From an uncultured Clostridia bacterium (GTDB taxonomy: Bacteria; Bacillota; Clostridia; Oscillospirales; Ruminococcaceae), in the NCBI GenBank assembly GCA_947627465.1, contig CANQWD010000005.1:45910-109909 (forward strand): a stretch of DNA of 64,000 nt, given 5' to 3'. The first letter of the stretch is position 1. Each line of letters opens with the position of its first letter. The position numbers and the translations under genes were made by a program. Shown here in pieces: positions 44,894-54,061 of the stretch. The notes beneath the pieces were generated by a model. That model saw only the letters and a list, made by a program, of their open reading frames with translations. It was not told the DNA's origin and did not search any database.

Positions 44894-46006
44894 ATGGCAT
44901 TTTTCCTTGACGATATAAAAACAGATCTGTGGACGTATCTTAAAAGCGCACCGAAAAAGGTCGTGCTATACGGCATGGGAGACGGCGCGGATAAAATAAA
45001 GGCTGTTCTCGACGGGCGCGGGATAGAATCCGCGGATATTATGGCGTCGGATGATTTCGTGCGCGGACAAAGTTTCTTGGGCTATGAAGTTAAAAAGCTC
45101 TCGGATATCGAAAACAAGTACGGCGATGATTTTATAATTCTGGTCTGCTTCGGCTCGCAGATACCCGCGGTCATGGAGCATATTTACAAGATCGCCGAAA
45201 AGCACGAGCTTTACGCGCCGAATGTTCCCGTTATCGGCGAGGGCGTTTTCGATTTGGAATACGCCCGCTCCAACAAGGCGGATATCCAAAAAGTCTACAA
45301 AATGCTAGCCGATGAGCAGTCAAAAAAGGTTTTCGAGAATGTGATCCGCTACAAATTAAGCGGAGATCTGAAATACCTCCGCGATTGCGAAACGCCCGCC
45401 GATGAAAAGTTCGATCTTTTGAATATCGGCACGGAGGAAACCGTGGTCGACCTCGGCGCTTACGACGGCGATACGCTCGTGGAGTTCTTAAACGGCACTT
45501 CCATGCAGTTTAAGAAGCTTTACGCTATGGAACCCGACGAGAAAAATTACCGAAAGCTGAAGCGCAGGCTTTATATGATAGGTTCTGCGCTGCTTGAGGC
45601 TTATAACGTCGGCGCTTGGGACGAGGACACGACCATTACGTTCAATATGCGCGCGGGGAGAAGTTCCACTAGCTCCACTAGCTCCACCGGCTTCGCTGCC
45701 AATGGCGGCAAAAAAAGAGCCGCGCGGTACCGCGACATCAAGATGATGAAAACCGATACGATGCTTCGCGGAGAGCCTTGCACTTATATAAAAATGGACG
45801 TTGAGGGCGCGGAGGAAAACGCTTTGCGCGGTGCGAAAGAAACCGTCGCGAACTGCCGCCCGAAGCTTAACGTTGCCGTTTATCACCGCAATGAGGATAT
45901 GTGGAAATTGCCGCTTTTGATACACTCGCTTAATTCGCGCTATAAATTCTATCTGCGGCATCACCCTTATATTCCCGATTGGGACACTAATCTATACTGC
46001 GTTTAA
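44894..46006 (+). CDS. FkbM-family SAM-dependent methyltransferase
   Basis: The 370-aa protein has an N-terminal region with KKVVLYGMGDGADKIKAVLD, resembling nucleotide-sugar-linked modules. The FkbM methyltransferase domain starts near residue 178 (TVVDLGAYDGDTLVEFL) and ends with YIKMDVEGAEENALRGAKET. Such enzymes methylate sugars or small molecules. Between the two core motifs is a short low-complexity insert, SSTSSTSSTG, encoded by the same 9-bp DNA repeat as in the lipoprotein gene at 5737-6609. GGAG precedes the ATG. Confidence 0.88.
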   Translation: MAFFLDDIKTDLWTYLKSAPKKVVLYGMGDGADKIKAVLDGRGIESADIMASDDFVRGQSFLGYEVKKLSDIENKYGDDFIILVCFGSQIPAVMEHIYKIAEKHELYAPNVPVIGEGVFDLEYARSNKADIQKVYKMLADEQSKKVFENVIRYKLSGDLKYLRDCETPADEKFDLLNIGTEETVVDLGAYDGDTLVEFLNGTSMQFKKLYAMEPDEKNYRKLKRRLYMIGSALLEAYNVGAWDEDTTITFNMRAGRSSTSSTSSTGFAANGGKKRAARYRDIKMMKTDTMLRGEPCTYIKMDVEGAEENALRGAKETVANCRPKLNVAVYHRNEDMWKLPLLIHSLNSRYKFYLRHHPYIPDWDTNLYCV

Positions 46007-46015
46007 GGAGAAATT

Positions 46016-46807
46016 ATGAAAATAGTAATCGGCATAATAATCGCGGCGCTTGTTGCCGCAATAGCCGCGGTGCTTTTAATATTTATTTTCCGTTCGCACG
46101 ATTTGGTGCTGTGTGGGGATATTCCGCAGACGGCTCAAAATCAGATGTTCGTAACGCGGGTCTATACTTATGATGTGGACGCGAACTCCACGCTTTCGCA
46201 GATCATCGAGAAAATGAACACGAATACGGAGGGGCAGATGACCGCTGCGGAAATGACCGAGATACTCTCCGAATATCAGACGGTGGTTTACGCGCCGGTG
46301 TTTACATACACGCTGACGCAGGAGGGCAACGACACTTACGTGCTGTCGGGCAGCGCGTTCAACGGCTTGGACGAGGACGGCGAGGAAGCCGATACGGATT
46401 ATATTTACAAAGACCTTACCTTAACGGTGGGTATTAACGACGGCAAGATGCTCGCGGCGCAGAACGTTTATCCCGATGATGAGGAAGAAACCGAGGAGGA
46501 GGTTCTCGAATTCAAGGAGCGCAAAAAGGTCGTCGATCCTATTTTGACGAACGGCGGCAAGGAGGCGGCGTTCGCGTTTGGTGAGTGCCACAGCTTCCGC
46601 GTGGTGTTCACGGGCAAAGAGGGCGTTCCTCCCGAGATAACGCTCGCCTATACGTTCGACGTGGGGGCGCAGAACATTTTCAACTTCTCCGGTTCAAAGG
46701 ACAACGTGCTGGGCGTTACCATCAAGGGCGGGGTCGACGATTTGGGAAGGCTCGCGCCGACTATTGAGATGAACCGCAATGTCGTGGAAATGGAAACAGA
46801 GGAATAA
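46016..46807 (+). CDS. Membrane-anchored protein, function unknown
   Basis: The 263-aa product has one N-terminal TM segment (about residues 3-27, IVIGIIIAALVAAIAAVLLI) and a long extracytoplasmic part that is very acidic in the middle (DDEEETEEEVLEF). No family is recognised. AAGGAG precedes the ATG, and it starts 9 bp after the FkbM stop, so the two are likely co-expressed. It is followed by the hairpin at 46813-46839. Confidence 0.75.
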   Translation: MKIVIGIIIAALVAAIAAVLLIFIFRSHDLVLCGDIPQTAQNQMFVTRVYTYDVDANSTLSQIIEKMNTNTEGQMTAAEMTEILSEYQTVVYAPVFTYTLTQEGNDTYVLSGSAFNGLDEDGEEADTDYIYKDLTLTVGINDGKMLAAQNVYPDDEEETEEEVLEFKERKKVVDPILTNGGKEAAFAFGECHSFRVVFTGKEGVPPEITLAYTFDVGAQNIFNFSGSKDNVLGVTIKGGVDDLGRLAPTIEMNRNVVEMETEE

Positions 46808-46812
46808 CACAT

Positions 46813-46839
46813 AATGCCGCCGAAAAATTCGGCGGCATT
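46813..46839 (+). terminator. Hairpin after the 43629-46807 unit
   Basis: A perfect 12-bp stem AATGCCGCCGAA / TTCGGCGGCATT is followed only by TCAGAC, so it lacks a proper U-tract. Confidence 0.55.
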
Positions 46840-46949
46840 TCAGACTGTCGATAAACCCTCATCTGCGTCGTCAACGGCTTGTCCGGCAGCCATTAAGGCT
46901 AGCCGGCAAGCCGTTTCCTAGCATCTGAGGGCTTCTCGACAGTCTGAAA
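46838..46949. repeat. 112-bp palindromic element (CAGACTGTCGA ends)
   Basis: TTTCAGACTGTCGATAAACC at the left pairs with the complement of the right end (TTTCAGACTGTCGAGAAGCC). The arms continue through CCTCATCTG and CAACGGCTTG/CAAGCCGTT to a central loop near 46895. It has no ORF. Confidence 0.7.
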
Positions 46950-46984
46950 AAGTTAGTTATAAAAAAGCCCTCCCAAAATACAGT

Positions 46985-47160
46985 CAGCTAATTTAGCGTG
47001 TTAGGGGAAAGGGGGAGGGAAAGGGGAAAAGGGAGCGCGAGGGAGGGTTGTCCCCTCGCTCTTGGCGCGTTACAATTTTAATTCAGCACTAAAAAGAGAG
47101 AGAAAGTTTTCTTTCATAATTTCGACGGTTTGAAAGACAAAAAACTTGTAAAATATAGGT
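46985..47160 (-). repeat. Dispersed repeat family, copy B
   Basis: The minus-strand sequence includes CTCTTTTTAGTGCTGAATTA, AAATTGTAACGCGCC and GCGAGGGGACAACCCTCCC, close to copy A at 31157-31550 and copy C at 63704-63915. It accounts for most of the gap 46950-47164. Confidence 0.6.
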
Positions 47161-47164
47161 AAAC

Positions 47165-47914
47165 CTAACCGTTTCGATTTTCATTTTCGTTAAGCTCCGC
47201 GCGAAGATACTCTTCTCCCTTTTTCGCTTGAGAATGCTCGTCGCGATGTTTAATGCGGTAACGTCTGCCGTCTTTTAAGAAGTTGGACCCTGTCTGATGA
47301 AAGTCGAATTCCACGCCGAACTTTCGGCAGTCCGAGAAAATGCGCCTTACCCAATCGAAATCGCATTCCCGCGCGTTGGCGTAGGATTCGCCGCCGACAG
47401 AGACCGCGTCTATCCCGCCGCCCGCGAGATATTCCGACAAGTCCACGTATTCCAAGATTGGCGAGACAAAAACGTATTTTCGTGCCGCCTTTATATCGAG
47501 AAGCAGCGGCAGACGTTCGTCCGCTTTCGCTTGATTTTCGCACGATACGGCGATAGTTACGTTCGGATAGCCCTCGCCCCAATCGTCGGGAGCGCATTCT
47601 GCAAATTGTCGTATGCGCTTTGTGGGAATAAGGAACCGCACGTCGGAGCGCCGCTTTATCATCTCCCACGCTTCGCCGCGCCACCCGTCCGCTTCTTCAA
47701 TAAAGAAATCCGATGTAAAGCAGGTTCCGAGTTCCGTACCCGCGGGTATTTTGTAGTTTCCGTGCCTGTCGCGTTTTATCGGCAGATCGAAGCCCGTTTT
47801 GTTTTTGGTGATCTCGGCGGCGTTCTTTTCGCGAAGCCCGTCCAAAAAATACACATAACAGTTCATACAGCCCGGACTGCATTTTCGGCAGCCGTGCCAA
47901 GGATTCCAAAGCAT
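47165..47914 (-). CDS. Phage Gp37/Gp68-family protein (DUF5131)
   Basis: The 249-aa protein begins MLWNPWHGCRKCSPGCMNCY, with a cysteine cluster (CxxCxxxCxxC) typical of Gp37/Gp68 family members. It continues with DLPIKRDRHGNYKIPAGTEL and CFTSDFFIEEADGWR. The cluster suggests an iron-sulfur or zinc site, and the family is distantly related to radical-SAM-like folds. It is found in phages and chromosomes; its function is not known. No other phage gene is near. ACGGAGG precedes the ATG. It lies downstream of rny on the same strand. Confidence 0.85.
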   Translation of the reverse strand: MLWNPWHGCRKCSPGCMNCYVYFLDGLREKNAAEITKNKTGFDLPIKRDRHGNYKIPAGTELGTCFTSDFFIEEADGWRGEAWEMIKRRSDVRFLIPTKRIRQFAECAPDDWGEGYPNVTIAVSCENQAKADERLPLLLDIKAARKYVFVSPILEYVDLSEYLAGGGIDAVSVGGESYANARECDFDWVRRIFSDCRKFGVEFDFHQTGSNFLKDGRRYRIKHRDEHSQAKKGEEYLRAELNENENRNG

Positions 47915-47996
47915 AGATCCTCCGTTTTACGAGTTTACCCCCGCTGCGGGCGGGGGTAAATAATTTTATAACTTGCAGAATAAAATCGGTGAATAA

Positions 47997-49595
47997 TTAC
48001 TTGGCGTAGTCGATAGCTCTGCTTTCGCGAATCATATTGACCTTGATCTGTCCGGGATATTCCATTTCGGATTCGATCTGCTGCGCTATCTCGCGCGCCA
48101 ATACTTTCATATCGTCGTCGTTGATCTGCTCGGGCTTTACCATAACGCGTATCTCGCGCCCCGCTTGGATAGCGAAAGAGTGTTCCACGCCGTTGTGGGA
48201 GTTGCATATCTCCTCAAACTTTTCAAGCCGCTTGATGTAGTTTTCGTAGTTCTCGCTTCTCGCCGCGGGTCTTGCCGCGCTGATAGCGTCCGCCGCCTGA
48301 ACCAGACATGCGATGACCGTGCGGCACTCAACGTCACCGTGGTGCGCTTCGATAGCGTGGATTACCTCGGGGCTTTCCTTGTATTTTTTGCACACGTCAA
48401 CGCCAATTTGAACGTGCGAGCCTTCGATCTCATGATCAAGCGCCTTTCCTATATCATGCAGAAGTCCCGCGCGCCGCGCCAGAGCCGCGTCCACGCCAAG
48501 CTCGCTTGCCATAATACCCGCCAAATGCGCCACCTCGATAGAGTGGTTGAGCACGTTCTGACGATAGGACGTTCTGTATCTCAAACGTCCGATAAGCCGC
48601 ACAAGTTCGTGGTTCAAGCCGTTGACGTTTGTTTCCATAACGGCGCGTTCGCCCTCCTGCTTAATACGCAGCTCCACTTCTTTGCGTGCTTTCTCGACCG
48701 TCTCCTCTATTCTTGCCGGGTGGATACGTCCGTCCTGTATCAGCTTCTCAAGAGCGATACGCGCGATTTCGCGCCGAACGTGGTCAAAGCACGAAATGGT
48801 TATCGCTTCCGGCGTATCGTCGATTATAAGGTCAACTCCAGTAAGCGTTTCGAGAGCGCGGATATTGCGTCCCTCGCGCCCGATTATGCGTCCTTTCATT
48901 TCGTCGTTCGGGATAGCGACGACCGACACTGCCGTTTCAGACACCGTATCCGCCGCCAGTCTCGCAATGGCAAGCGAGATATACTGCCGAGCCTTTTCGT
49001 CGCATTCGTCTTTTATCTGCTGATCGTAAGTGCTGATCTTTACCGCCTTTTCGTGATTCAATTCGCTGTCGAGCATTTGCAGCAAATGCTCCTTAGCCTG
49101 GTCTTGTGAAAAGCCCGAAATTTTCTCGAGTATCTCCATCTGCCCGCTTTTGAGCTTCTCTGCTTCGGCGATCTTCTCGTCCGCCTTTTTGTGCTTTTGC
49201 TGAAGACCCTCCTCCAACTTTTCGAGCTTGTCGTTTTTCTTATCGAGATTTTCCTCTTTTTGAGCGATCCTGCGCTCGGAACGCGAGATCTCGCTTCTGC
49301 GCTCCTTCATTTCCTTTTCCGATTCCGCCTTGTCGCGCTGTATTTCCTTTTCGGCTTTTGTGCGCATGGCGTAGATCTCGTCTTTAGCTTCGACCAGCTT
49401 CGCTTTTTTCAGATCTTCGGCTTTTTTGTTTGCTTCTTCGATTATTCTCGCCGATTCTTTTTCGGCTGACTCAAACTGCGCTTCCGCGGTTTTTATGCGG
49501 TGCTTTACGCCTTGGTTAAAGCAGATAAAGCCGGCGACGACCGCACCGAGAATCATTGCGGAAAACCATCCGATCAATGCGATGTATAATTCCAT
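47997..49595 (-). CDS. rny: Ribonuclease Y
   Basis: The 532-aa membrane-anchored endoribonuclease starts bulk mRNA decay. It has an N-terminal TM segment ([20 protein letters not shown]), a long coiled coil (about 30-190) and a KH domain with [15 protein letters not shown] near 225-240. An HD domain follows with the HD pair in [20 protein letters not shown], near residue 350. It ends [10 protein letters not shown] as in the family. GGAGGGG precedes the ATG. A leader of about 290 nt separates it from its promoter. Confidence 0.97.
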   Translation of the reverse strand: MELYIALIGWFSAMILGAVVAGFICFNQGVKHRIKTAEAQFESAEKESARIIEEANKKAEDLKKAKLVEAKDEIYAMRTKAEKEIQRDKAESEKEMKERRSEISRSERRIAQKEENLDKKNDKLEKLEEGLQQKHKKADEKIAEAEKLKSGQMEILEKISGFSQDQAKEHLLQMLDSELNHEKAVKISTYDQQIKDECDEKARQYISLAIARLAADTVSETAVSVVAIPNDEMKGRIIGREGRNIRALETLTGVDLIIDDTPEAITISCFDHVRREIARIALEKLIQDGRIHPARIEETVEKARKEVELRIKQEGERAVMETNVNGLNHELVRLIGRLRYRTSYRQNVLNHSIEVAHLAGIMASELGVDAALARRAGLLHDIGKALDHEIEGSHVQIGVDVCKKYKESPEVIHAIEAHHGDVECRTVIACLVQAADAISAARPAARSENYENYIKRLEKFEEICNSHNGVEHSFAIQAGREIRVMVKPEQINDDDMKVLAREIAQQIESEMEYPGQIKVNMIRESRAIDYAK

Positions 49596-50154
49596 AATCG
49601 CTTTCCCCTCCTTATTTTAATTCGGGCTTTAACTCCCTCAAGCCCGACCTTGAATAATTCGGCGGAAATAATATAAAATTTTCATCGGGCGATAAAAAGC
49701 TTCGCCCACAGTTTATTATACGCGGTTCGTGGTGTATTTTCTATATTTGGGGAACTTTTCCCTATAAAAAAGCGCACATGCGCAAATAAAAAAGTGATGT
49801 ACATATATACTATTATCCGCCGCAACGTTATAATAAATAATATATCAACGTCATAGCAATTAGCCGCGGAATGTCTCGCCGCACACTGCTTAACTCTATT
49901 GTACTACAAAATAAACAAATTGTCAAGCGTATTCCGTGATTTATTTCGTCGATTTTTCGTTTTTTTCACTGTAACGGTAAAATTGGGTATCTCGGTTAAT
50001 CTTAAGTTAACATTTCTTGCTTTATTACCTACATTCCCTCTAATTCCGGTGCTTGTTTTTTGTTAAAAAAGCAGAAAAATCGGGTGGTTTTAAAATTACG
50101 CTACACAAAAGTAACAATATGTGTTATAAAGGACAAGTTGCTTATTATTGTCCG
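49596..50154. other. Gene-free region between rny and the acyltransferase gene
   Basis: It contains the rny leader (49596-49890), the rny promoter, and an AT-rich stretch 49927-50154 in which I see nothing. The leader has a short palindrome, GCGCACATGCGC near 49773, but no attenuator-type hairpin with a T-run. Confidence 0.4.
49898..49926 (-). promoter_or_regulatory. Sigma-A type promoter of rny
   Basis: On the minus strand, TTGACA (49921-49926) and TACAAT (49898-49903) have a 17-bp spacer. Confidence 0.85.
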
Positions 50155-50183
50155 TTGAAATTCTCAAAAAATCGGGGTATAAT
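50155..50183 (+). promoter_or_regulatory. Sigma-A type promoter of the PlsC-like gene
   Basis: TTGAAA (50155-50160) and TATAAT (50178-50183) have a 17-bp spacer. It overlaps the longest possible reading frame of the gene, so translation must start further down. Confidence 0.8.
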
Positions 50184-50234
50184 AAACTTATGCGGGCATA
50201 TTCTCCGCAAAGTTTGACGCAAAGGGGCGGTTTT

Positions 50235-50903
50235 GTGAGCGGCTCGACCGTAAAAAAGCAATCACTTATAGGAAAAGTTTTCCAAGTGTTGGTTACTTGG
50301 ACGGTTTACTTCCTGTTCCGTCCGAAAATCATTTACGCGGACAAGACGCTGAAAAAGCGGCTTAAAGGCAAGTCCGTTGTGTTCGTCGCGAACCACACTC
50401 ACCACTTTGACGGAGCTTTCGGTCCCGCTGTGATGTGGCGGCACAGACCTTACGTGCTCGTTAAGAGAAGCTGGTTTGAAAAAAAGGGTACGGGCAAATG
50501 CATTGCGCTTTGCCGCAGTATCCCCATAGATCTTGACCAAGCGGACGGCTCGTGGTACGAGACCGCTCAAGAACTTGTGAAAAACGGCAAGTCGCTGTTT
50601 ATTTTCCCCGAGGGCGGGTTGGCGCGAAACAAGCAGATCAACGAATTCAAGCCCGGCGCGGCTTTGCTTTCTGCAAAAACCGGCATTCCGATCGTGCCTT
50701 GCGCCATTTGGGGACCTTACAACGCGGTTTTCGGAAAGCGCCAAAAGCTGCTTGTCGGCGAACCCATTGAGAGCGACTGTCCCTCCGACATGCGCCCCTC
50801 GAAATACGCCCGGGAGCTTATAGCTCGATCCGAGCAAGCCGTGAAGTCACTTTACGCCGAGCTTCGAGACAAGTACGGCGACTGCGGGCAATACACCCCT
50901 TAA
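50235..50903 (+). CDS. 1-acyl-sn-glycerol-3-phosphate acyltransferase family protein (PlsC-like), GTG start
   Basis: The 222-aa protein has the acyltransferase HX4D motif in ANHTHHFDGAF and a second block FPEGGLARNKQINEFKPGAA in place of the usual EGTRS-type motif. The C-terminal GIPIVPCAIWG is also typical. An N-terminal hydrophobic patch would hold it at the membrane. The start is GTG 50235, after AAAGGGGCGG; the in-frame ATG at 50190 coincides with the expected transcription start and the TTG at 50148 lies before the promoter. It lies upstream of the ACP/ketosynthase cluster and could pass its acyl product to a glycerolipid, which is inference. Confidence 0.88.
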   Translation: MSGSTVKKQSLIGKVFQVLVTWTVYFLFRPKIIYADKTLKKRLKGKSVVFVANHTHHFDGAFGPAVMWRHRPYVLVKRSWFEKKGTGKCIALCRSIPIDLDQADGSWYETAQELVKNGKSLFIFPEGGLARNKQINEFKPGAALLSAKTGIPIVPCAIWGPYNAVFGKRQKLLVGEPIESDCPSDMRPSKYARELIARSEQAVKSLYAELRDKYGDCGQYTP

Positions 50904-51550
50904 AGGTTTAAGCCGCGCTTTAGGCTTTCGGGGCAGGGCGCGAGATCTCGCCTTTGGGGTTTGGGGCGCCTTATCTCTTTATATACGGCGCAGCCGGGCG
51001 AGATCGAGTGCCCTGCCCTCGCGTTTTTGAGTGCCCCGGCGCTCCGCAGGAGCGGTGGGGCGCGAAAAAACGCGCCCCCGCCCCCGATAGCCTTTTGGGA
51101 ACGCGTCGCGTGTACGGCGCTCCAAAGCGCAGCCGCGTCTTGGAACGTTAATGCGCCGCCAAAGCAAGGGTGTCTGCGAACCGTAACTTACCCGCACCGC
51201 CGCGGCGAGGGCAAACCGCCGCTTGCGCGGCTTTAGGCGGCGTTCGCCGCCTGTTTTCGGCTGCCGCCGAAAACGGTTTGCCCTCGCCGGAAGCGCGCTC
51301 CGTGCGGGGCGGCTCCCAAATGTAAAATCGGTTGTCGGGGTGGTCGCTCCCCGAAGTGCGGACGCAGGGTCGGCACTCACAAGCCCCGCGCTCCGCGCAT
51401 GCGGATTGAAAGGCATCCGCGCCCCGAAAGTGGCTTGTTCGCGCCGCCCCCGACGAACTCAAACGCAGAGCGGAGCAGGGGAGAAAAAATTAAGTCCAAA
51501 CGCCCGAAAACGGGTAAATATATTAAGAAAGTTTAAAAGGAGAAATTGTT
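50904..51550 (+). ncRNA. GC-rich structured intergenic region upstream of acpP
   Basis: The 647 bp are far richer in GC than the flanking genes and contain long complementary arms. GGGGCAGGGCGCGAGATCTC near 50929 pairs with GGGCGAGATCGAGTGCCCTG near 50997. GGCGAGGGCAAACCG near 51204 pairs with CGGTTTGCCCTCGCC near 51275, around GGCGGCGTTCGCCGCC and TTTCGGCTGCCGCCGAAA. Arg/Pro-rich ORFs in several frames have no ribosome binding sites. It could be a structured RNA or decayed repeats. No promoter for acpP is seen here. Confidence 0.4.
51372..51450 (+). repeat. Structured GC-rich motif, copy 2
   Basis: CAAGCC (51380-51385) pairs with GGCTTG (51432-51437). Inside are the hairpins GCGCTCCGCGC (51388-51398) and GCGGAT/ATCCGC (51401-51406 with 51415-51420). 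It keeps CACTC upstream and TTGTTCGCGCCGCC downstream, as in copy 1 at 32394-32471, and has the same orientation relative to the next gene. Confidence 0.6.
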
Positions 51551-51796
51551 ATGAACCACGAAGAAATTTGCGCAAAGATCAAGGATATGCTGGTGGAGAA
51601 TTTGAGAATTCCCGCGGACGAGTTGGAGTACACATCGGAGCTTTTCGGCGACGATATCGGTCTGGATTCGATAGATTCTATAGAGATAATCGCGGGAATT
51701 GATAACTTGTTCGGCGTTCAGATGACGGGCGCGGCAAGAGAGAATTTCCAGACTATAGAAACTCTCGCGAAGTATGTGGAAGATCATAAGGAGTAA
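51551..51796 (+). CDS. Acyl carrier protein of the ketosynthase cluster
   Basis: The 81-aa acidic protein has the phosphopantetheine site DDIGLDSIDSIEIIA, with the modified Ser near residue 40. The sequence differs from typical FAS ACP (usually DSLD with a hydrophobic residue after Leu), so it is more likely dedicated to this cluster. AAAGGAG precedes the ATG. It starts the compact gene run ending at 56802; the next gene begins 2 bp after its stop. The cluster also encodes its own phosphopantetheinyl transferase. Confidence 0.95.
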   Translation: MNHEEICAKIKDMLVENLRIPADELEYTSELFGDDIGLDSIDSIEIIAGIDNLFGVQMTGAARENFQTIETLAKYVEDHKE

Positions 51797-51798
51797 TT

Positions 51799-54018
51799 AT
51801 GTCGAAACGAGTTGTTGTAACGGGTCTGGGACTTATCTGCGCGCTGGGCGAAAACACCGAGGAGTGCTGGAACGCCGTGCAGAACGGAGTAACGGGCATT
51901 AAAGAGGTGAAAACGGTAAACGCGGAGGGCTGCTACGCAAACCTTGGCGCGGAGGTCGGCGCACCGAATGAAAAGCTTTCCGGCGAGGACTACGACCGTT
52001 CTTCGCTGCTTTGCATAAAGGCGGCGGGGGAAGCGCTGAAAGACAGCGGCTATGAAGTCACCGAGGAAAATTCCGACAGAATTGGCGTTATAATCGGCAA
52101 TTGCGTTGGCGGCGCGGTAAGCATAGATAAATATTACACCGCGAAAATGAACGGGGGCGAGTGCAAAAATACCGACGTTCTGAAAATGCCCGCGGCGGCT
52201 TTGGCGAATAACGTGGCGTACCATTACGGATTGAACGGTACGACCGCTAATATAGTGAACGCTTGCGCGGCAGGTACTATCTCGCTAAGCTACGCCGCCG
52301 ATTTGATACGCGAGGGAAAGGCGGACGCGTTTGTCGCGGGCGGCTCGGACAGCTTTTCGTCGCTGGCGTTCGCGGGATTTCACGGACTTCACGCGCTTTC
52401 CGCAAACGCTTGCTCTCCGTTTAATTTGTCGAACGGAATAACGCTCGGCGAGGGCGCGGGAGTTCTTATTATAGAGGATTACGACCACGCGAAAGCGCGC
52501 GGCGCGAAAATATATTGCGAGGTTCTCGGAAGCGGCGTTTCTTCGGACGCGCACCACATCACCGCTCCCGACCCCGAGGGCAAAGGTCAGATGCTCGCTA
52601 TAACGAGAGCTATCGAAAATTCGGGCTTGAAGCCGTCCGATATCGACTATATCAACGCGCACGGCACGGGTACGGCAAAGAATGATGAAGCGGAGTTTTT
52701 GTCGCTCCACACGCTGTTTGACGATAACGACCACCTTTCGGTAAGCTCCACCAAATCAATGACGGGGCATTGCTTGGGCGCGGCGGGTTCGATAGAAGCC
52801 GTGTTCACCGTGAAAGCCGTCTGCGAGGGCGTTGTTCCGCCGACGATCGGCTATACCGAGGAAAATCTCGAAACGTTGAAAGGTAAAGCAGGCAAGATCG
52901 ACTTCGTTCCCAACACAAAACACGTTAAGGATATAGAGTACGCGGCAAGCAACTCGTTCGCGTTCGGCGGAAATAACGCGTCGATCGTTTTCGCGAAAAA
53001 GCCGCACGATATCCCCGACCGCGCGAACAAAGAGCGCATTTTCGTCACGGGTATCGGCGAGCTTATAGCAAAACCGCGCGTGGAGATCTCCTCCGACGAC
53101 TATAAGGAACACTGCATAAAAATGGCGTTCTACCGCAAGCTTGACCGCTTCTCTCAATTGCAGCTGATAAGCGGAATGAGAGCGCTTAAGGACGCGGACA
53201 TTACCATTGCGGAGGATAACGCGGGCGATATCGGAATAGTAGTCGGCACGGCGGATGGACCGCTCACCGAGGTCTATAATTTCCAGAAAAACGTCTGCGA
53301 AAACGGCACTGCGGCAGGCTCGGCATTCGCGTTCCCGAACACGGTCTATAACGCGGCGGGCGGATATTTCAGCATTTTCGCGGGAATAAAGGGCTACAAC
53401 GTCACGAACGCGAACAGCATACAGGCGGGCATGCAGAGCCTTTGCTACGCCGCCGACGTTATCAGAAACGGCGACGAAAGCATTATGGTAGCGACGGGTA
53501 CCGATGAAAACACAGACGTTACCGATTATTTGTATGAAACGCTCGGCGTTATGGATAAAGGTCTGCTCGGCGAGGGTTCGGTGTCGATAGTGCTTGAAAG
53601 CGAAACGAGCGCGAATAAACGCGGCGCGAAAAAATACGCGGAATTGGTCGGCTGGGCGACAGCGCATAAGTCTGTTGAGTTTGGAACGCTCAAAGGCTCG
53701 GAGAACGCTCTTAAAACCGCGATAGAAAACGCATGCGAAAATGCGGGAATTTCTCCGAAAGACGTTGAATTGGTCTGCGGATTTGCGAACGGTCATTCAG
53801 CTGTAGACGAGCTTGAAAGACGCGTTTTCTCGGAGCTTTTCGGAAACGTGAAAATCGTCTCCGTAAAGGAAAACTGCGGCGAGGCTCGTGCGGCGGCGAG
53901 CGCGGAGCAAGCGGCTTTTGCGGCAAAGGAGCTTTCGGAGGGCAAAGCAAAATACGCGCTTGCCGTATCGTTCGGCGTTGGAGGACAGTACTCCGCGGTC
54001 GTTTTGAAGAAGGTTTAA
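51799..54018 (+). CDS. Fused ketosynthase / ketosynthase-like (chain-length-factor-like) protein
   Basis: The 739-aa protein has two thiolase-fold ketosynthase domains in one chain. Domain 1 (about 1-405) resembles FabF, with the full catalytic triad: Cys156 in VNACAAGT, His288 in NAHGTGT and His324 in MTGHCLGAAG. The spacing fits FabF (163/303/340 in E. coli). Domain 2 (about 413-739, from RIFVTGIGEL) aligns along its length but lacks the triad: the Cys region is NANSIQAGMQSL, the first His region reads GFANGHSAVDELE, and the second reads VKENCGEARAA. This matches the KS/CLF pair of type II PKS, where CLF is catalytically dead; those subunits are normally separate proteins. The frame is continuous. 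Confidence 0.9.
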   Translation: MSKRVVVTGLGLICALGENTEECWNAVQNGVTGIKEVKTVNAEGCYANLGAEVGAPNEKLSGEDYDRSSLLCIKAAGEALKDSGYEVTEENSDRIGVIIGNCVGGAVSIDKYYTAKMNGGECKNTDVLKMPAAALANNVAYHYGLNGTTANIVNACAAGTISLSYAADLIREGKADAFVAGGSDSFSSLAFAGFHGLHALSANACSPFNLSNGITLGEGAGVLIIEDYDHAKARGAKIYCEVLGSGVSSDAHHITAPDPEGKGQMLAITRAIENSGLKPSDIDYINAHGTGTAKNDEAEFLSLHTLFDDNDHLSVSSTKSMTGHCLGAAGSIEAVFTVKAVCEGVVPPTIGYTEENLETLKGKAGKIDFVPNTKHVKDIEYAASNSFAFGGNNASIVFAKKPHDIPDRANKERIFVTGIGELIAKPRVEISSDDYKEHCIKMAFYRKLDRFSQLQLISGMRALKDADITIAEDNAGDIGIVVGTADGPLTEVYNFQKNVCENGTAAGSAFAFPNTVYNAAGGYFSIFAGIKGYNVTNANSIQAGMQSLCYAADVIRNGDESIMVATGTDENTDVTDYLYETLGVMDKGLLGEGSVSIVLESETSANKRGAKKYAELVGWATAHKSVEFGTLKGSENALKTAIENACENAGISPKDVELVCGFANGHSAVDELERRVFSELFGNVKIVSVKENCGEARAAASAEQAAFAAKELSEGKAKYALAVSFGVGGQYSAVVLKKV

Positions 54019-54061
54019 CGAAAAGTAACATTTGACAAAAGGCAACGTACCGGCGGCGCAT

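Noticed and set aside
47165..47914. Prophage remnant
   Set aside because: Only the Gp37/Gp68-family gene is phage-like; no integrase, structural or lysis gene and no attachment site was seen around it.
50148..50234. Longer N-terminus for the PlsC-like protein
   Set aside because: The promoter overlaps it, so it would not be in the transcript.
51799..54018. Two separate ketosynthase genes with a missed stop
   Set aside because: The frame is open throughout, there is no internal ribosome binding site with start near residue 410, and both domains keep good codon patterns.
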